A stretch of 52,152 nt of DNA from an uncultured Clostridia bacterium (GTDB lineage Bacteria; Bacillota; Clostridia; UBA1381). The position numbers were made by a program, and so were the translations under genes. This document shows, in pieces, positions 15,490-24,351 of the stretch. Numbering within the stretch: the first letter of the stretch is position 1; the number at the start of each line of letters is the position of its first letter. Below the pieces are notes generated by a model, which had not been told where the DNA came from, ran no database searches, and saw nothing but the letters and a program-made list of their open reading frames with translations. Where the stretch lies: the NCBI GenBank assembly GCA_910585485.1, contig CAJUEZ010000013.1, positions 1-52,152 on the forward strand. The letters are read 5' to 3'.

Positions 15490-18021
15490 TCAGCCTCCGA
15501 AGGTCTGTTCTGTTCTTGCAATAATATCGTCCTGAAGCGAGCGTGAAAGCGTTGTAAACAGCGCGCTGTAGCCTGCGACACGAACAACGAGCGACTTATA
15601 ATTTTCAGGGTGCTTCTGAGCGTCTAATAATGTCTCTTTGCTGACAACATTGAACTGCATATGCATGCCCTTCTGGTCAAAATACGCTCTGATGTAGGAC
15701 GCAAAGTTCTGCAAACCTTCCATACCGCTCAAAGCTGACGGGTGGAACTTCTGGTTATAGAGCGTGCCGTTTGACGCAATGCCGTGGTCAAGTTTTGCAA
15801 CAGAGTTTGCCGCCGCTGTAGGGCCGAGTTTGTCAGAACCGCTTCTCGGGCCTACACCATCAGCGATAGGCGTATTTGCAAGTCTGCCGTCAGGCGTCGC
15901 ACCTGTCTGCTCACCCAAAGGCACATTTGCCGATACGGGATAAAGTCCCGCATGGAATATACCGCCTCTGGGATTTTTATAGTTCTGCAATTCCTTAGTG
16001 TATACATACGCAACATCACGCGCGAACAGGTCAATTTCCTCTATGTCGTTTCCGTACTTGGGAAGCTCGTCAATCATAGCAAGAAGCTTATCGTAACGCG
16101 CGATGTCCTCAGCCGAAGACGTACCTGTAAGGAACATTCTGCAAATCTCCTCAATCTGCGCTTTTGTAACAGGCTTGCCCATAGACGCGAGGTTATTTAC
16201 AACCTCAGCCGTTGCATTCTTAGCCGCCTTTGCAGGCAGACCGCGTCCGTAGTTGTGTATAAGCGCGTCCTTAAAGTCTGCCATTGAAACAAGCTTTTTC
16301 TCAAATACAAGCGTCTTAATAGCGTACAGTCCGTCCGTCATGTTTGCAATACCGAAGCCCTGCGGACCTGTAAAGTTATAGTGTGCGCCGCCCTCCTGCA
16401 TGGTTTTGCCTTTTGCGATACAATCCTCTACCATACACGACACAAACGGAAGCGGACAACGTTCCGCGTGCGCCACGTCAATGGCGTTATCTGCATTGAC
16501 CATCATTCTTATCATATATTTCATCTGCGCCTTATACGCGTCATAGAACTCGTCAAACGTTTTCATCTGTAATACGTCGCCCGTCTGCGGTCCTACCTGA
16601 ACGCCCTTGTCGACACCGTTTGAGAACACCAGTTCCAAGGGACGGCACATATTAAAGAATGCGGCGTCATGCCAGCCGTCAGTCTTATGAGGAGCCTGAG
16701 GCTCAACACAGCCGATAATATTATAATCTCTCGCGTCCTCAAGAGTAACACCCCTGCTCATAAGCGCAGGGATAATAACCTCATCATTATAGTAAGCAGG
16801 CAGACCCACACCTGTTCTGGTAAGTTCGGCGCACTTAATCAAAAACTCGTTGGGCGTACCGTTCCAAATTCTTACCGAGAAAGACGGAGCAGGAAGCTGA
16901 GTATGCATTGAAGCCTGAATGCATAAAAATGACAAATCGTTTGTAGCGTCAAGCCCCTCCTCTGTCTGACCGCCGGCGCACAAATTCTGGAACAGGCTGT
17001 AGCCTGCGAACCCCTCTGCCGAAGCCGCGTCGCGAACCTTGTTTAAATCGTTCAGTTTTATCCATATGCAGTCGAGAAGTTCCTGAGCGAACTCTCTTGT
17101 AAGTATTCCCTTTTCAATATCCGACTTGTAATACGGATACATATACTGGTCAAAACGTCCGGGTGAAATTGAGTGTCCGCTCGCCTCCATCTGAATTAAC
17201 ATCTGCACAAACCAGAACGCCTGACACGCCTCATAGAACGTCGTCGCGCCGTTTTCGGGAATATTGGCGCAGTTTTTTGCGATTAAGAGAAGCTCCTGCT
17301 TTCTCACAGGGTCAGAGCATTTCTGCGCCGTTTCATAGGCAAGATTTGCATATCGGCGCGCGTAATTAATAGCGGCACGGCATGAAATCAGTGCAGACTC
17401 CAAAAACTCGTTGCGTCTTGCGTAATCGCCGTCATAGACATTGCATTTTGCCATTTCCGCTTCAATTTCAGCTATGTAACCCTTGTAACCTATTTTTATA
17501 ACCTTGCCGTAGTCAACGGTAAGATGTCCTACGCCGTTGTAGAAATAGTTTCCGGGCGTGAACATATTGTGTTCTATCGCCAAAGCCGCCTCGGGAGCCA
17601 TATACGCCGAAGCAAGCTCGCTTGTGGTCTTGCCCTTCCAGTATGGGTACACTTCCCTTAACGTCTTTTTCGTTTCCTCGGAAATATGGAACGGGTCAGC
17701 CTCTCTGAACTCAACCGTGTCAAATTCAGCCTCCAGCCATTCATACGAATACTCGGGGAAAACCTGACAGCTTCTCGGCGATTTTGTCGCACTTCCGACA
17801 ACAAGCTCGTGGTCGCGAATGGTAATCGGAATATTTTCAAGTATGTGCTCAAACGCAAGCGCGCGTCGCTTTACTGTAGGCAATCCCTCAGTCGCCTTAT
17901 AACTCTCTGTAAGCAGAACTGCGCGGTCTGCCTCAATTTCAGGCATCTTCGCGAATAAATCGTCTAAAAGATTCTGTATTCTATCTGTCATGGGAATATC
18001 AGTAGTATTAAAAGTTTTCAT
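15490..18021 (-). CDS. Glycyl radical enzyme of the glycerol / 1,2-diol dehydratase type
   Basis: An 843-residue glycyl radical enzyme. The radical glycine is G817 in RVAGYS; the thiyl cysteine is C438 in GCVEP, with the base E440 two residues on. Residues known to bind diol in B12-independent glycerol dehydratase (H164, H281, S282, D447, Y640) line up with H166, H283, S284, D452 (GWHD) and Y694 (AGLYP). Pyruvate formate-lyases have a Cys-Cys pair instead, so that annotation is unlikely. The chain is about 55 residues longer than glycerol dehydratase, with an extra segment near 600-655. No microcompartment, aldehyde or propanediol dehydrogenase genes are nearby, so the substrate is inferred from the active site alone. 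Confidence 0.85.
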   Translation of the reverse strand: MKTFNTTDIPMTDRIQNLLDDLFAKMPEIEADRAVLLTESYKATEGLPTVKRRALAFEHILENIPITIRDHELVVGSATKSPRSCQVFPEYSYEWLEAEFDTVEFREADPFHISEETKKTLREVYPYWKGKTTSELASAYMAPEAALAIEHNMFTPGNYFYNGVGHLTVDYGKVIKIGYKGYIAEIEAEMAKCNVYDGDYARRNEFLESALISCRAAINYARRYANLAYETAQKCSDPVRKQELLLIAKNCANIPENGATTFYEACQAFWFVQMLIQMEASGHSISPGRFDQYMYPYYKSDIEKGILTREFAQELLDCIWIKLNDLNKVRDAASAEGFAGYSLFQNLCAGGQTEEGLDATNDLSFLCIQASMHTQLPAPSFSVRIWNGTPNEFLIKCAELTRTGVGLPAYYNDEVIIPALMSRGVTLEDARDYNIIGCVEPQAPHKTDGWHDAAFFNMCRPLELVFSNGVDKGVQVGPQTGDVLQMKTFDEFYDAYKAQMKYMIRMMVNADNAIDVAHAERCPLPFVSCMVEDCIAKGKTMQEGGAHYNFTGPQGFGIANMTDGLYAIKTLVFEKKLVSMADFKDALIHNYGRGLPAKAAKNATAEVVNNLASMGKPVTKAQIEEICRMFLTGTSSAEDIARYDKLLAMIDELPKYGNDIEEIDLFARDVAYVYTKELQNYKNPRGGIFHAGLYPVSANVPLGEQTGATPDGRLANTPIADGVGPRSGSDKLGPTAAANSVAKLDHGIASNGTLYNQKFHPSALSGMEGLQNFASYIRAYFDQKGMHMQFNVVSKETLLDAQKHPENYKSLVVRVAGYSALFTTLSRSLQDDIIARTEQTFGG

Positions 18022-18069
18022 GCTCTTACCCTCATTCTATAATTCTATATAGTATATAAACTTAATAAG

Positions 18070-18098
18070 ATTATACCACATATTGATTTAATTTTCAA
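18070..18098 (-). promoter_or_regulatory. Sigma-A promoter of the glycyl radical enzyme operon
   Basis: Minus-strand TTGAAA (18098-18093), 17-base spacer, TATAAT (18075-18070). The ~45-base leader contains the self-complementary stretch TATATACTATATA. Confidence 0.75.
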
Positions 18099-18127
18099 TA
18101 CATTTGTACAAAGATTGGCGAATTTAA

Positions 18128-19786
18128 TTAAGAAGATTTTTCGGTTATTTCCCCGGCTCTTTTTAGAGCCTCGTCAATGTTGGCGCAAAAATTACATTCA
18201 CCGATTCGCTCGTATATATGAGATTTCTTAAACACTCCCATAGGCTGCTCGTTTACATGCGATAGTATAAGTGTGATGTGTCTTTTTTTACATGAGCGCA
18301 ATATTGTTTCTATACTATGTATGGCTGTCGCGTCAACCGCAGGGACAGTTCGCATTCGTATTATAACCGCGCCATTTGTCTTCGCTGTTTGAATAACACG
18401 AGCCAGTTTGTCAGCCGCTCCAAAAAACATAGGTCCTGTGATTTCGTAAACAAGAGTATTTTTAGGAACCTCCTTGCGATGTATACTGTCAGGGTCGTTT
18501 TCATCAATACCATATTTCCATCCATGCACATTTGTGACATCAGCCATTCTTTTCATAAATAATATCGATGCAAGCACAAATCCCGCGCAAATTGCAATAA
18601 CAAGATCAAAGACTACAGTAAGAACAAACGTTGTTATTAAAACAGCAATATCACTTTTGGGCGCGGATTTTGTAAGCGTGACAAACTGTCTCCACTCACT
18701 CATATTGTATGCCACCACAAACAATATCGCCGCTATCGCCGGCATTGGGATTAACGCTGCATACGGCATTAAAACAATCAAAACGATAAAAAGCACTATA
18801 GAATGCACAATGCCTGCAATAGGTGTTCTTCCTCCGTTTTTAATGTTTGCCGCTGTTCTCGCAATCGCTCCGGTCGCCGGTATACCTCCAAACAAAGCCG
18901 AGCATATATTACCCATACCCTGGGCAATAAGCTCAGTATTGGAATTATGAGTTTTACCTATCATTCCATCCGCCACAACGCACGACAGCAAAGATTCTAC
19001 AGCAGCCAAGACCGCGATGGTAAAGGCATTTGGTAAAACAGCTTTAATCATAGGAAATGAGAAAACAGGCAAATGAGGTATTGGCGGCGCGGAGGAAATA
19101 GTATACAAATCTCCTATTGTATTTACATTCAAGCCACACGCTTTCACTATCATGGCGCAAACTATAACAGCTATGAGCGAAGGCGGAATACGCTTAAAAA
19201 ATTTTGGTATTATTATAAGTATTGCAAGCGCCAAAATGCCGATAAGCGCCGCTTGAATATTTATTGTATGCAAACATCCGCCTATTTCCTTAATTTTATC
19301 AAATGTTTCAAGCGGCGAATTTACAAATGTTAATCCCAAAAAATCTTTTATCTGTCCAATGGCAATAGTAATGGCTATACCGGCAGTAAATCCTGTTGTT
19401 ATTGTATACGGTATATAGCGTATGAGACTTCCAAGTTTAAAAAATCCCATAATTATCAATATAATGCCCGCCATAATCGTCGCCATCACAAGTCCTTCAA
19501 ATCCATGAGTTGCGACAATTCCTCCTACTATGGACGCAAACGCCGCTGTAGGACCTGCAATCTGCACACTGCTGCCACCAAGGAAAGAAATTACAAAACC
19601 GGCTATAATAGCTGTGTATATACCGCATTCCGGTCTAACCCCTGACGCTATAGCTAATGCTATTGACAGCGGCAACGCAATAATAGCAACTATTATACCT
19701 GATATAATATCTTTTGCAAGCTGTTCCTTTGAATAATTTTTAACCGACGAAAACAATTTTGGCTGAAATGTTTCTTTTATGGACAT
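18128..19786 (-). CDS. SulP-family anion transporter with STAS domain
   Basis: A 552-residue protein with 10-12 membrane helices, including the SulP segment GPTAAFASIVGGIVA near the N-terminus, and a cytoplasmic C-terminal STAS domain (~430-540). SulP proteins carry sulfate, bicarbonate or other anions; the substrate is not readable here. The start is ATG with a long G-rich site (GGGGGGAG). No clear promoter was seen between it and the upstream tRNA-Arg terminator, and no sulfate-assimilation genes are adjacent. Confidence 0.9.
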   Translation of the reverse strand: MSIKETFQPKLFSSVKNYSKEQLAKDIISGIIVAIIALPLSIALAIASGVRPECGIYTAIIAGFVISFLGGSSVQIAGPTAAFASIVGGIVATHGFEGLVMATIMAGIILIIMGFFKLGSLIRYIPYTITTGFTAGIAITIAIGQIKDFLGLTFVNSPLETFDKIKEIGGCLHTINIQAALIGILALAILIIIPKFFKRIPPSLIAVIVCAMIVKACGLNVNTIGDLYTISSAPPIPHLPVFSFPMIKAVLPNAFTIAVLAAVESLLSCVVADGMIGKTHNSNTELIAQGMGNICSALFGGIPATGAIARTAANIKNGGRTPIAGIVHSIVLFIVLIVLMPYAALIPMPAIAAILFVVAYNMSEWRQFVTLTKSAPKSDIAVLITTFVLTVVFDLVIAICAGFVLASILFMKRMADVTNVHGWKYGIDENDPDSIHRKEVPKNTLVYEITGPMFFGAADKLARVIQTAKTNGAVIIRMRTVPAVDATAIHSIETILRSCKKRHITLILSHVNEQPMGVFKKSHIYERIGECNFCANIDEALKRAGEITEKSS

Positions 19787-19857
19787 ATGCTTCTCCCCCC
19801 ATCATTCTGCTTTTGTTCTTTAAAAAAGTAACCATTTCACTGCGTTTCCCAAAAAAA

Positions 19858-19882
19858 GCAGCGAATCCTATGGATTCGCCGC
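19858..19882 (-). terminator. Terminator of tRNA-Arg
   Basis: Eleven-base arms (19858-19868 and 19872-19882) around a three-base loop, followed on the minus strand by seven T residues. Confidence 0.9.
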
Positions 19883-19886
19883 AATA

Positions 19887-19961
19887 TGGCACCCCCGACG
19901 CGAGTCGAACGCGTGACTAGCCCTTAGGAGGGGCTTGTTATATCCACTTAACTACAGGGGC
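19887..19961 (-). tRNA. tRNA-Arg (anticodon CCU)
   Basis: A 75-base cloverleaf with encoded CCA. The anticodon stem AGCCC/GGGCT encloses the loop CTCCTAA, giving anticodon CCT; the T-arm contains GTTCGACTC. The acceptor pairs GCCCCTG with CGGGGGT, including two G:U pairs. It reads AGG codons. Confidence 0.93.
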
Positions 19962-19975
19962 AAACTGCATTATAT

Positions 19976-20004
19976 ATTCTACCACAACAGGAAAAAAATA
20001 TCAA
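19976..20004 (-). promoter_or_regulatory. Sigma-A promoter of tRNA-Arg
   Basis: Minus-strand TTGATA (20004-19999), 17-base spacer, TAGAAT (19981-19976), directly after the sortase stop codon. Confidence 0.65.
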
Positions 20005-20016
20005 GTACTTTGTAAG

Positions 20017-20787
20017 TTATGTGTCTATCTTTTTTGCCGCCACAACAAATCTTTCGTTTGAATTATGAGACGCGCAAGTCGATAGTGTAATCAGCCTGTC
20101 TCCGTATGATGCGGTTATGCCGGTATCATACCGGGATAAGTCCATTATCCTTTCAGTATATTCATTAAACTGCTCAACCGTTTTAATATCGCTGTACTCA
20201 TAATACTTAAATTCATCTTTATCGCCCACCTTTGTTGAAAAAACAGATATTATCTCGTATTTACCTTTATCATAAAGCGTGTCATAAAAAATGTATTTGT
20301 GCTTTTCATAAAACTCTCTGTTTTCATATTTCAGCAAAGACGCAAACATCGCTCCGTTTTTCATATTATGCGCATATATTATGGTATTTAAGGAATCATC
20401 ATTGCTTTGATAGTCAGCGAACGGCACTCCGCTGTATTGATAATTTTTATAAAAGTCTTTATGGAGATAAAAATCATTGTCCGAATACCGTACGACGGGA
20501 TAATCTATAGCTGTATCGGCAATTCGAATCCAACCTATCATATCACTGTTTTGTTTATATAAGTCATAATACATATCCAGCATACCATTTTCGCTGCGTT
20601 TTACTTCATATCCTCCCGACGCGTCTTCTTCCCCGCGCTTTTTCTCGACTATACTCCTAAGTTCATCATACGTATTTTGAGATACTCTACTATCATAAAA
20701 GTACTTTCCAATCACTGCTACGCACGCTACAATAACCAAAATCAAAAGGATCTGTATGACGGCAAGTTTCTTCTTCACCTCATACAC
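20017..20787 (-). CDS. Class B sortase
   Basis: A 256-residue transpeptidase anchored by one N-terminal membrane helix (~8-28). The catalytic triad is visible: H140 in IIYAHNM, C238 in TLSTC and R246 in NERFVV. Class B sortases cleave NPxTx-type signals and join the substrate to wall peptides or pilin subunits. The gene lies 14 bases downstream of a protein ending in an NPKTG sorting signal, its likely substrate. The start is GTG at 20787 or, with better spacing from AAAGGA, GTG at 20778. No other sortase substrate was found in the window. Confidence 0.92.
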   Translation of the reverse strand: MYEVKKKLAVIQILLILVIVACVAVIGKYFYDSRVSQNTYDELRSIVEKKRGEEDASGGYEVKRSENGMLDMYYDLYKQNSDMIGWIRIADTAIDYPVVRYSDNDFYLHKDFYKNYQYSGVPFADYQSNDDSLNTIIYAHNMKNGAMFASLLKYENREFYEKHKYIFYDTLYDKGKYEIISVFSTKVGDKDEFKYYEYSDIKTVEQFNEYTERIMDLSRYDTGITASYGDRLITLSTCASHNSNERFVVAAKKIDT

Positions 20788-20801
20788 ATCCTTTCCTGGT
20801 T

Positions 20802-21923
20802 TTAATTCTTTCTTCTCTTTTTTATCTCAATCACTGCAAAAACGCTTAATGCCGCTAAAGCTATTACTGATATTACACCTATAGATACCACATCTCCGGT
20901 CTTAGGATTGCTTTTCTTGTTTGTTTCAGATTTTGACGCGGATGAGGTGGTTTTAGGGGTGTCTGTTCTTTTAGGTTTTGATGTGACTTTAGCTGTGCTG
21001 TACGGAGAAAATTTAATCTCCGAATCAGTTTCAACTCGTTCACCCTCATTGAGATTTATTATGTATTCACTAACTCCTTTTGCTTCATCATCATTCTTGT
21101 TCTTTAAAGCAACCGTAGATTTTAACGCTCCGTCTTCAGCGTATACATGAACTTTTCCCGAACCGGTCATCGTATACCTTCCCGGTTCTATATCCTTACC
21201 GCAAAGGTATTCACCCTCGGGAAGTATTATATCTCCGTTTTTTTCTTTTGAAAATGACGACTTATTATCCGCATTTTCAGAAGCTGCGATTTCGCTTTGG
21301 TTCATTTCATCAGCATTGTCAACTGTTTCAGACATAATAATCCAGTCTAATTTCTTTGCGCTCTCAGCAACTGAATCATCCTTCAATGATTTGTTTACCG
21401 ATATTGTAATATTAAATATTTTGCTTTCAAACATGCTTTCCTGATTCATCTCCCCCAAAGGAATATCCTTATATTCCATCCCCGATTCCTTTTCTGACGG
21501 CTCATCTTCATAAGAATAGACCACATTTCCTTGAGAATCTGTAATTCTGATGTTATAATAATTGATTGACAAATAGTCTTTATCCGAATATTGATTTGCC
21601 GGCTCAGGTTTCACATCTGATTCTATATTCGGCAAAGCCAATCTAAGAGTGAGAGAAACAGGCGAACTATCCGCGTTTTCGCTCGTGATTGTTAAAGTCT
21701 GAACTATAGAATCCTGTTTTTGCAGACCATCAAGTTTTGTCATTAAAGTTTTTATAGATGCCGACGATGACTTTACTTGGTCAGATTCATAAGTATATGT
21801 AATTGGTTTTGAATCAGGGTCATTATTTTTTACTGACACTTTAGAAAGTGATGCAGCTGAAGCAATCACTGAAGATGACACTGTCATAACCACACAAATA
21901 ACCATTATAAGTATTTTTCTCAT
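20802..21923 (-). CDS. Secreted surface protein with NPKTG sorting signal (sortase B substrate)
   Basis: A 373-residue exported protein of unknown function. It has a signal peptide (1-24), a beta-rich N-terminal region, an acidic middle and, near 230-305, a compact repeat-like domain with LPEGEYLCGKDIEPGRY, a pattern I have seen in secreted Firmicutes proteins but cannot name. A Thr/Ser/Lys-rich wall-spanning stretch precedes NPKTG (339-343), a hydrophobic helix and the tail KKRRKN: a complete cell-wall sorting signal. It is the first gene of a two-gene unit with the sortase. Confidence 0.85.
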   Translation of the reverse strand: MRKILIMVICVVMTVSSSVIASAASLSKVSVKNNDPDSKPITYTYESDQVKSSSASIKTLMTKLDGLQKQDSIVQTLTITSENADSSPVSLTLRLALPNIESDVKPEPANQYSDKDYLSINYYNIRITDSQGNVVYSYEDEPSEKESGMEYKDIPLGEMNQESMFESKIFNITISVNKSLKDDSVAESAKKLDWIIMSETVDNADEMNQSEIAASENADNKSSFSKEKNGDIILPEGEYLCGKDIEPGRYTMTGSGKVHVYAEDGALKSTVALKNKNDDEAKGVSEYIINLNEGERVETDSEIKFSPYSTAKVTSKPKRTDTPKTTSSASKSETNKKSNPKTGDVVSIGVISVIALAALSVFAVIEIKKRRKN

Positions 21924-21956
21924 GTATATCTCTCCTTGTATTACTCATTAAATATT

Positions 21957-21985
21957 ATTTTATCACAAATTCTTTATTTTGTCAC
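21957..21985 (-). promoter_or_regulatory. Probable promoter of the substrate-sortase pair
   Basis: Minus-strand GTGACA (21985-21980), 17-base spacer, TAAAAT (21962-21957), with the ribosome site AAGGAGAG downstream. Confidence 0.5.
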
Positions 21986-22023
21986 TATATAATTGTTAAG
22001 TTATTGTTACAAATCATTTTTCC

Positions 22024-22052
22024 TTGTTAATAGGGGCATTTTATGATATAAT
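22024..22052 (+). promoter_or_regulatory. Promoter of the HD-domain gene
   Basis: TTGTTA (22024-22029), 17-base spacer, TATAAT (22047-22052), divergent from the sortase-unit promoter. Confidence 0.65.
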
Positions 22053-22084
22053 TACTCAAGGAAATTTTTATTCGGAGAGAGAAA

Positions 22085-23275
22085 ATGTTAAAATACGAAA
22101 AACTGTCACAAGAACTACAAAACAAAATCAATCAAGAAATTTTTGACGGCAACGGCTTTTTAGACCCTGCAATACGCCGTAATCCAACTCGCGACAAAGC
22201 CACGCTATGGCGTGGCGCTTTTGTTCGCGATGCCGAAAAAATTATGCACAGCCCCTATTATAACAGGTATGCGGACAAAACGCAGGTGTTTTCTTTTTAT
22301 AAAAATGACGACATATCCCACCGCGCTCTGCATGTGCAGCTTGTTTCCAGAATTGCAAGGAATATAGGCAGACTTCTTGGTTTAAACCTTGATTTGATTG
22401 AATCCATCGCTCTCGGTCACGATATTGGCCACACACCTTTTGGTCATGCCGGAGAACGGTTTTTAAACGATTTGTATCACGCAAATACAGGCAGATTCTT
22501 TAATCACAACGTCCATAGCGTGCGCGTACTTGACAAAATATTCAATCTCAATATCAGCCTGCAAACTCTTGACGGCATTTTATGTCATAACGGTGAGTTT
22601 GAGTGCAAGGAATACTACCCGTCCAAGTTATCGGATTTTGACGAGTTTGATGAAAAGGTTGAAAAATGTTATATTGATAAATCCGCGATAAAACAGCTGA
22701 TTCCGTCAACACTTGAAGGCTGCGTGGTCCGCATATCAGATATGATTGCTTATATCGGCAAGGACAGACAAGACGCTATAAAAACAAAACTAATCGAAAG
22801 CGAAGACATTTTCAGAGAAAATGAAATAGGAAAACACAATGCCACGATTATTCATAATCTTATAGTCAATATTATAGAAAACAGCTATGGCAAAAACTAC
22901 ATCCGGCTTGATGATACTCATTATAACGCGCTTAAAACAGCAAAAAAGGATAACTACATAATTATATATCAAAACAGCAAAATTGCCAACACGTACGACA
23001 CCAAAATACTCCCTATGTTTGAAAAAATATATGCAAGGCTGCTTAGCGATTTAAAACACAGCACATACTCCTCTCCGATTTATAAGCATCATATAGAATA
23101 TGTAAATACAGCAAATCGTTTTACAGGCTATAATTATATTGAAAATAGCAATTGGGATGAAATTGTTGTAGATTATATCGCAAGCATGACAGATGACTAT
23201 TTTATAGATTTATACGAATATCTGTTTAATGAAAAATCACCAATAAAATATGTTTCTTATTTTGATAATGTTTAA
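22085..23275 (+). CDS. dGTPase-like HD-domain phosphohydrolase
   Basis: A 396-residue protein of the deoxyguanosine triphosphate triphosphohydrolase family, which splits dNTPs into nucleoside and triphosphate. The metal-binding residues are visible: H79 in ISHRALH, H112-D113 in GHDIGHTPFGH, and a downstream Asp in the RISDMIAYIGKD segment. It resembles the short Gram-positive dGTPase-like proteins. Members are tied to dNTP pool control and sometimes phage resistance, but nothing nearby supports a defence role. The start has GGAGAGAG upstream. Confidence 0.85.
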   Translation: MLKYEKLSQELQNKINQEIFDGNGFLDPAIRRNPTRDKATLWRGAFVRDAEKIMHSPYYNRYADKTQVFSFYKNDDISHRALHVQLVSRIARNIGRLLGLNLDLIESIALGHDIGHTPFGHAGERFLNDLYHANTGRFFNHNVHSVRVLDKIFNLNISLQTLDGILCHNGEFECKEYYPSKLSDFDEFDEKVEKCYIDKSAIKQLIPSTLEGCVVRISDMIAYIGKDRQDAIKTKLIESEDIFRENEIGKHNATIIHNLIVNIIENSYGKNYIRLDDTHYNALKTAKKDNYIIIYQNSKIANTYDTKILPMFEKIYARLLSDLKHSTYSSPIYKHHIEYVNTANRFTGYNYIENSNWDEIVVDYIASMTDDYFIDLYEYLFNEKSPIKYVSYFDNV

Positions 23276-23320
23276 AAAACAGTCATTTTTGTAAGTATTT
23301 AAAAAAGTATAAAATTTCTA

Positions 23321-23349
23321 TTGAATTTTTTAAAGTTTTAGTGTATAAT
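23321..23349 (+). promoter_or_regulatory. Orphan sigma-A promoter in the gap after the dGTPase-like gene
   Basis: TTGAAT (23321-23326), 17-base spacer, TATAAT (23344-23349). No plus-strand gene follows; only two hairpins lie before the convergent proC gene. Confidence 0.65.
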
Positions 23350-23355
23350 ATAGTT

Positions 23356-23435
23356 AACATTGTTTGAATACAATGTTACGTTCATATATAACAAAGCCAC
23401 CGATTCTTAAAAATTGGTGGCTTTGTTGTATCATA
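23356..23435 (+). ncRNA. Candidate small RNA with two hairpins
   Basis: From the predicted start at 23356 the RNA would open with an 8-bp hairpin (AACATTGT 23356-23363 with ACAATGTT 23370-23377), continue with a ~13-base linker and end in a ~15-bp stem (23391-23405 with 23412-23426) containing one G:U pair. The T-run after the second stem is weak, so termination is uncertain. The second stem may simply be a shared terminator for the convergent genes. Confidence 0.4.
23391..23426. terminator. Terminator-like stem between convergent genes
   Basis: Fifteen-base arms around a six-base loop, placed 12 bases beyond the proC stop and 116 beyond the dGTPase-like gene stop. The flanking T-runs are poor on both strands. 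Confidence 0.5.
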
Positions 23436-23437
23436 AC

Positions 23438-24241
23438 TTATTTTTTACCCAATTCCTTTGATTTCTCCATGCAGTCTTTCATAGCTTCAATAATACTGCT
23501 TCTGAATCCGTTCTTTTCAAGTGATGCTGTAGCATCTATCGTAGTACCCGCCGGAGAACATACCATATCCTTAAGCACTCCCGGATGCAGTCCCGTTTCT
23601 ATGACCATCTTTGCGCTTCCAAGAACCGCTTGCGCGGCAAAGAGATAAGCCTGTTTTCTTGGCATTCCCCCAATGACAGCCGCGTCAGCCATTGCCTCAA
23701 TCATCATAAACGCATAAGCGGGCGACGAACCGCTTACAGCAGTAACCGCATCCATCAGGTTTTCAGCTACTACAGAACCTTTTCCGAAGCTATTAAAAAT
23801 ATTTAAAACAATCTCTGTTTCCTTATCCGATACATTTTCATTCGGAGAAAGAGCCGCCATTCCCTCTCCCACTAAGGCAGGAGTATTCGGCATAACTCTG
23901 ATAAGTTTAATTTTCTTGCCGAAAGCATTCGTAAGCATTTCTATCGACTGTCCCGCCGCTATCGACACAATCAACGTATTTTCAGCCACGCTGTCTTTTA
24001 TTTCATCTATAACCGAATAGATGTACTGTGGTTTTACACATAAAAACAAAACATTTGAATTTACCGCTGTTATTTTATTGTCAGACGTTGTCTGTACAGC
24101 GTATTTTCCCTTAAGCCATTCCAAGCCTTCTGCGTCAATATCCGAAACAATTACTTGTGAAGCGTTTATCACTTTGTTATCCAGCGCTCCGCAAAGAATT
24201 GCCCTGCCCATATTTCCGTTGCCTATAAATCCATATTTCAT
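23438..24241 (-). CDS. proC: Pyrroline-5-carboxylate reductase
   Basis: About 267 residues. It reduces pyrroline-5-carboxylate to proline with NAD(P)H. The Rossmann motif GFIGNGNMG is at the N-terminus; the domain-swapped C-terminal half carries SGSSPAYAFMMIEAM and SPAGTTIDA. ATG 24241 is chosen because GAGGGTG precedes it at proper spacing; an in-frame GTG nine bases upstream overlaps that site. A hairpin separates it from the oad gene upstream, so it is probably not part of the decarboxylase operon. No other proline genes lie nearby. Confidence 0.95.
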   Translation of the reverse strand: MKYGFIGNGNMGRAILCGALDNKVINASQVIVSDIDAEGLEWLKGKYAVQTTSDNKITAVNSNVLFLCVKPQYIYSVIDEIKDSVAENTLIVSIAAGQSIEMLTNAFGKKIKLIRVMPNTPALVGEGMAALSPNENVSDKETEIVLNIFNSFGKGSVVAENLMDAVTAVSGSSPAYAFMMIEAMADAAVIGGMPRKQAYLFAAQAVLGSAKMVIETGLHPGVLKDMVCSPAGTTIDATASLEKNGFRSSIIEAMKDCMEKSKELGKK

Positions 24242-24312
24242 TATAATCACCCTCTTATAAAACCTATCTCAACCCGGTCGGAGATTGGTCTATTTTCTTT
24301 TTTATATACAAC

Positions 24313-24343
24313 AAATACCGGACGAATGCTACGCCCGGTACTT
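24313..24343 (-). terminator. Terminator of the biotin decarboxylase operon
   Basis: Stem TACCGG/CCGGTA (24316-24321 with 24335-24340), extended by an inner CG pair, followed on the minus strand by TTTGTTGTAT. It lies between the OadA-like gene and proC. Confidence 0.6.
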
Positions 24344-24351
24344 ATTTTTGA

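Noticed and set aside
15490..18021. Pyruvate formate-lyase
   Set aside because: The Cys-Cys pair required in the PFL active site is absent; a single Cys in GCVE is present.
22085..23275. Anti-phage dGTPase defence gene
   Set aside because: It stands alone among housekeeping genes with no defence neighbours; a housekeeping nucleotide role is as likely.
15490..24241. Hydroxyproline dehydratase (HypD) with proC as a proline-salvage pair
   Set aside because: The cysteine-loop sequence GCVEPQ and the GWHD aspartate match glycerol/diol dehydratase; as I recall HypD has a different loop. proC is 5 kb away in another transcription unit.
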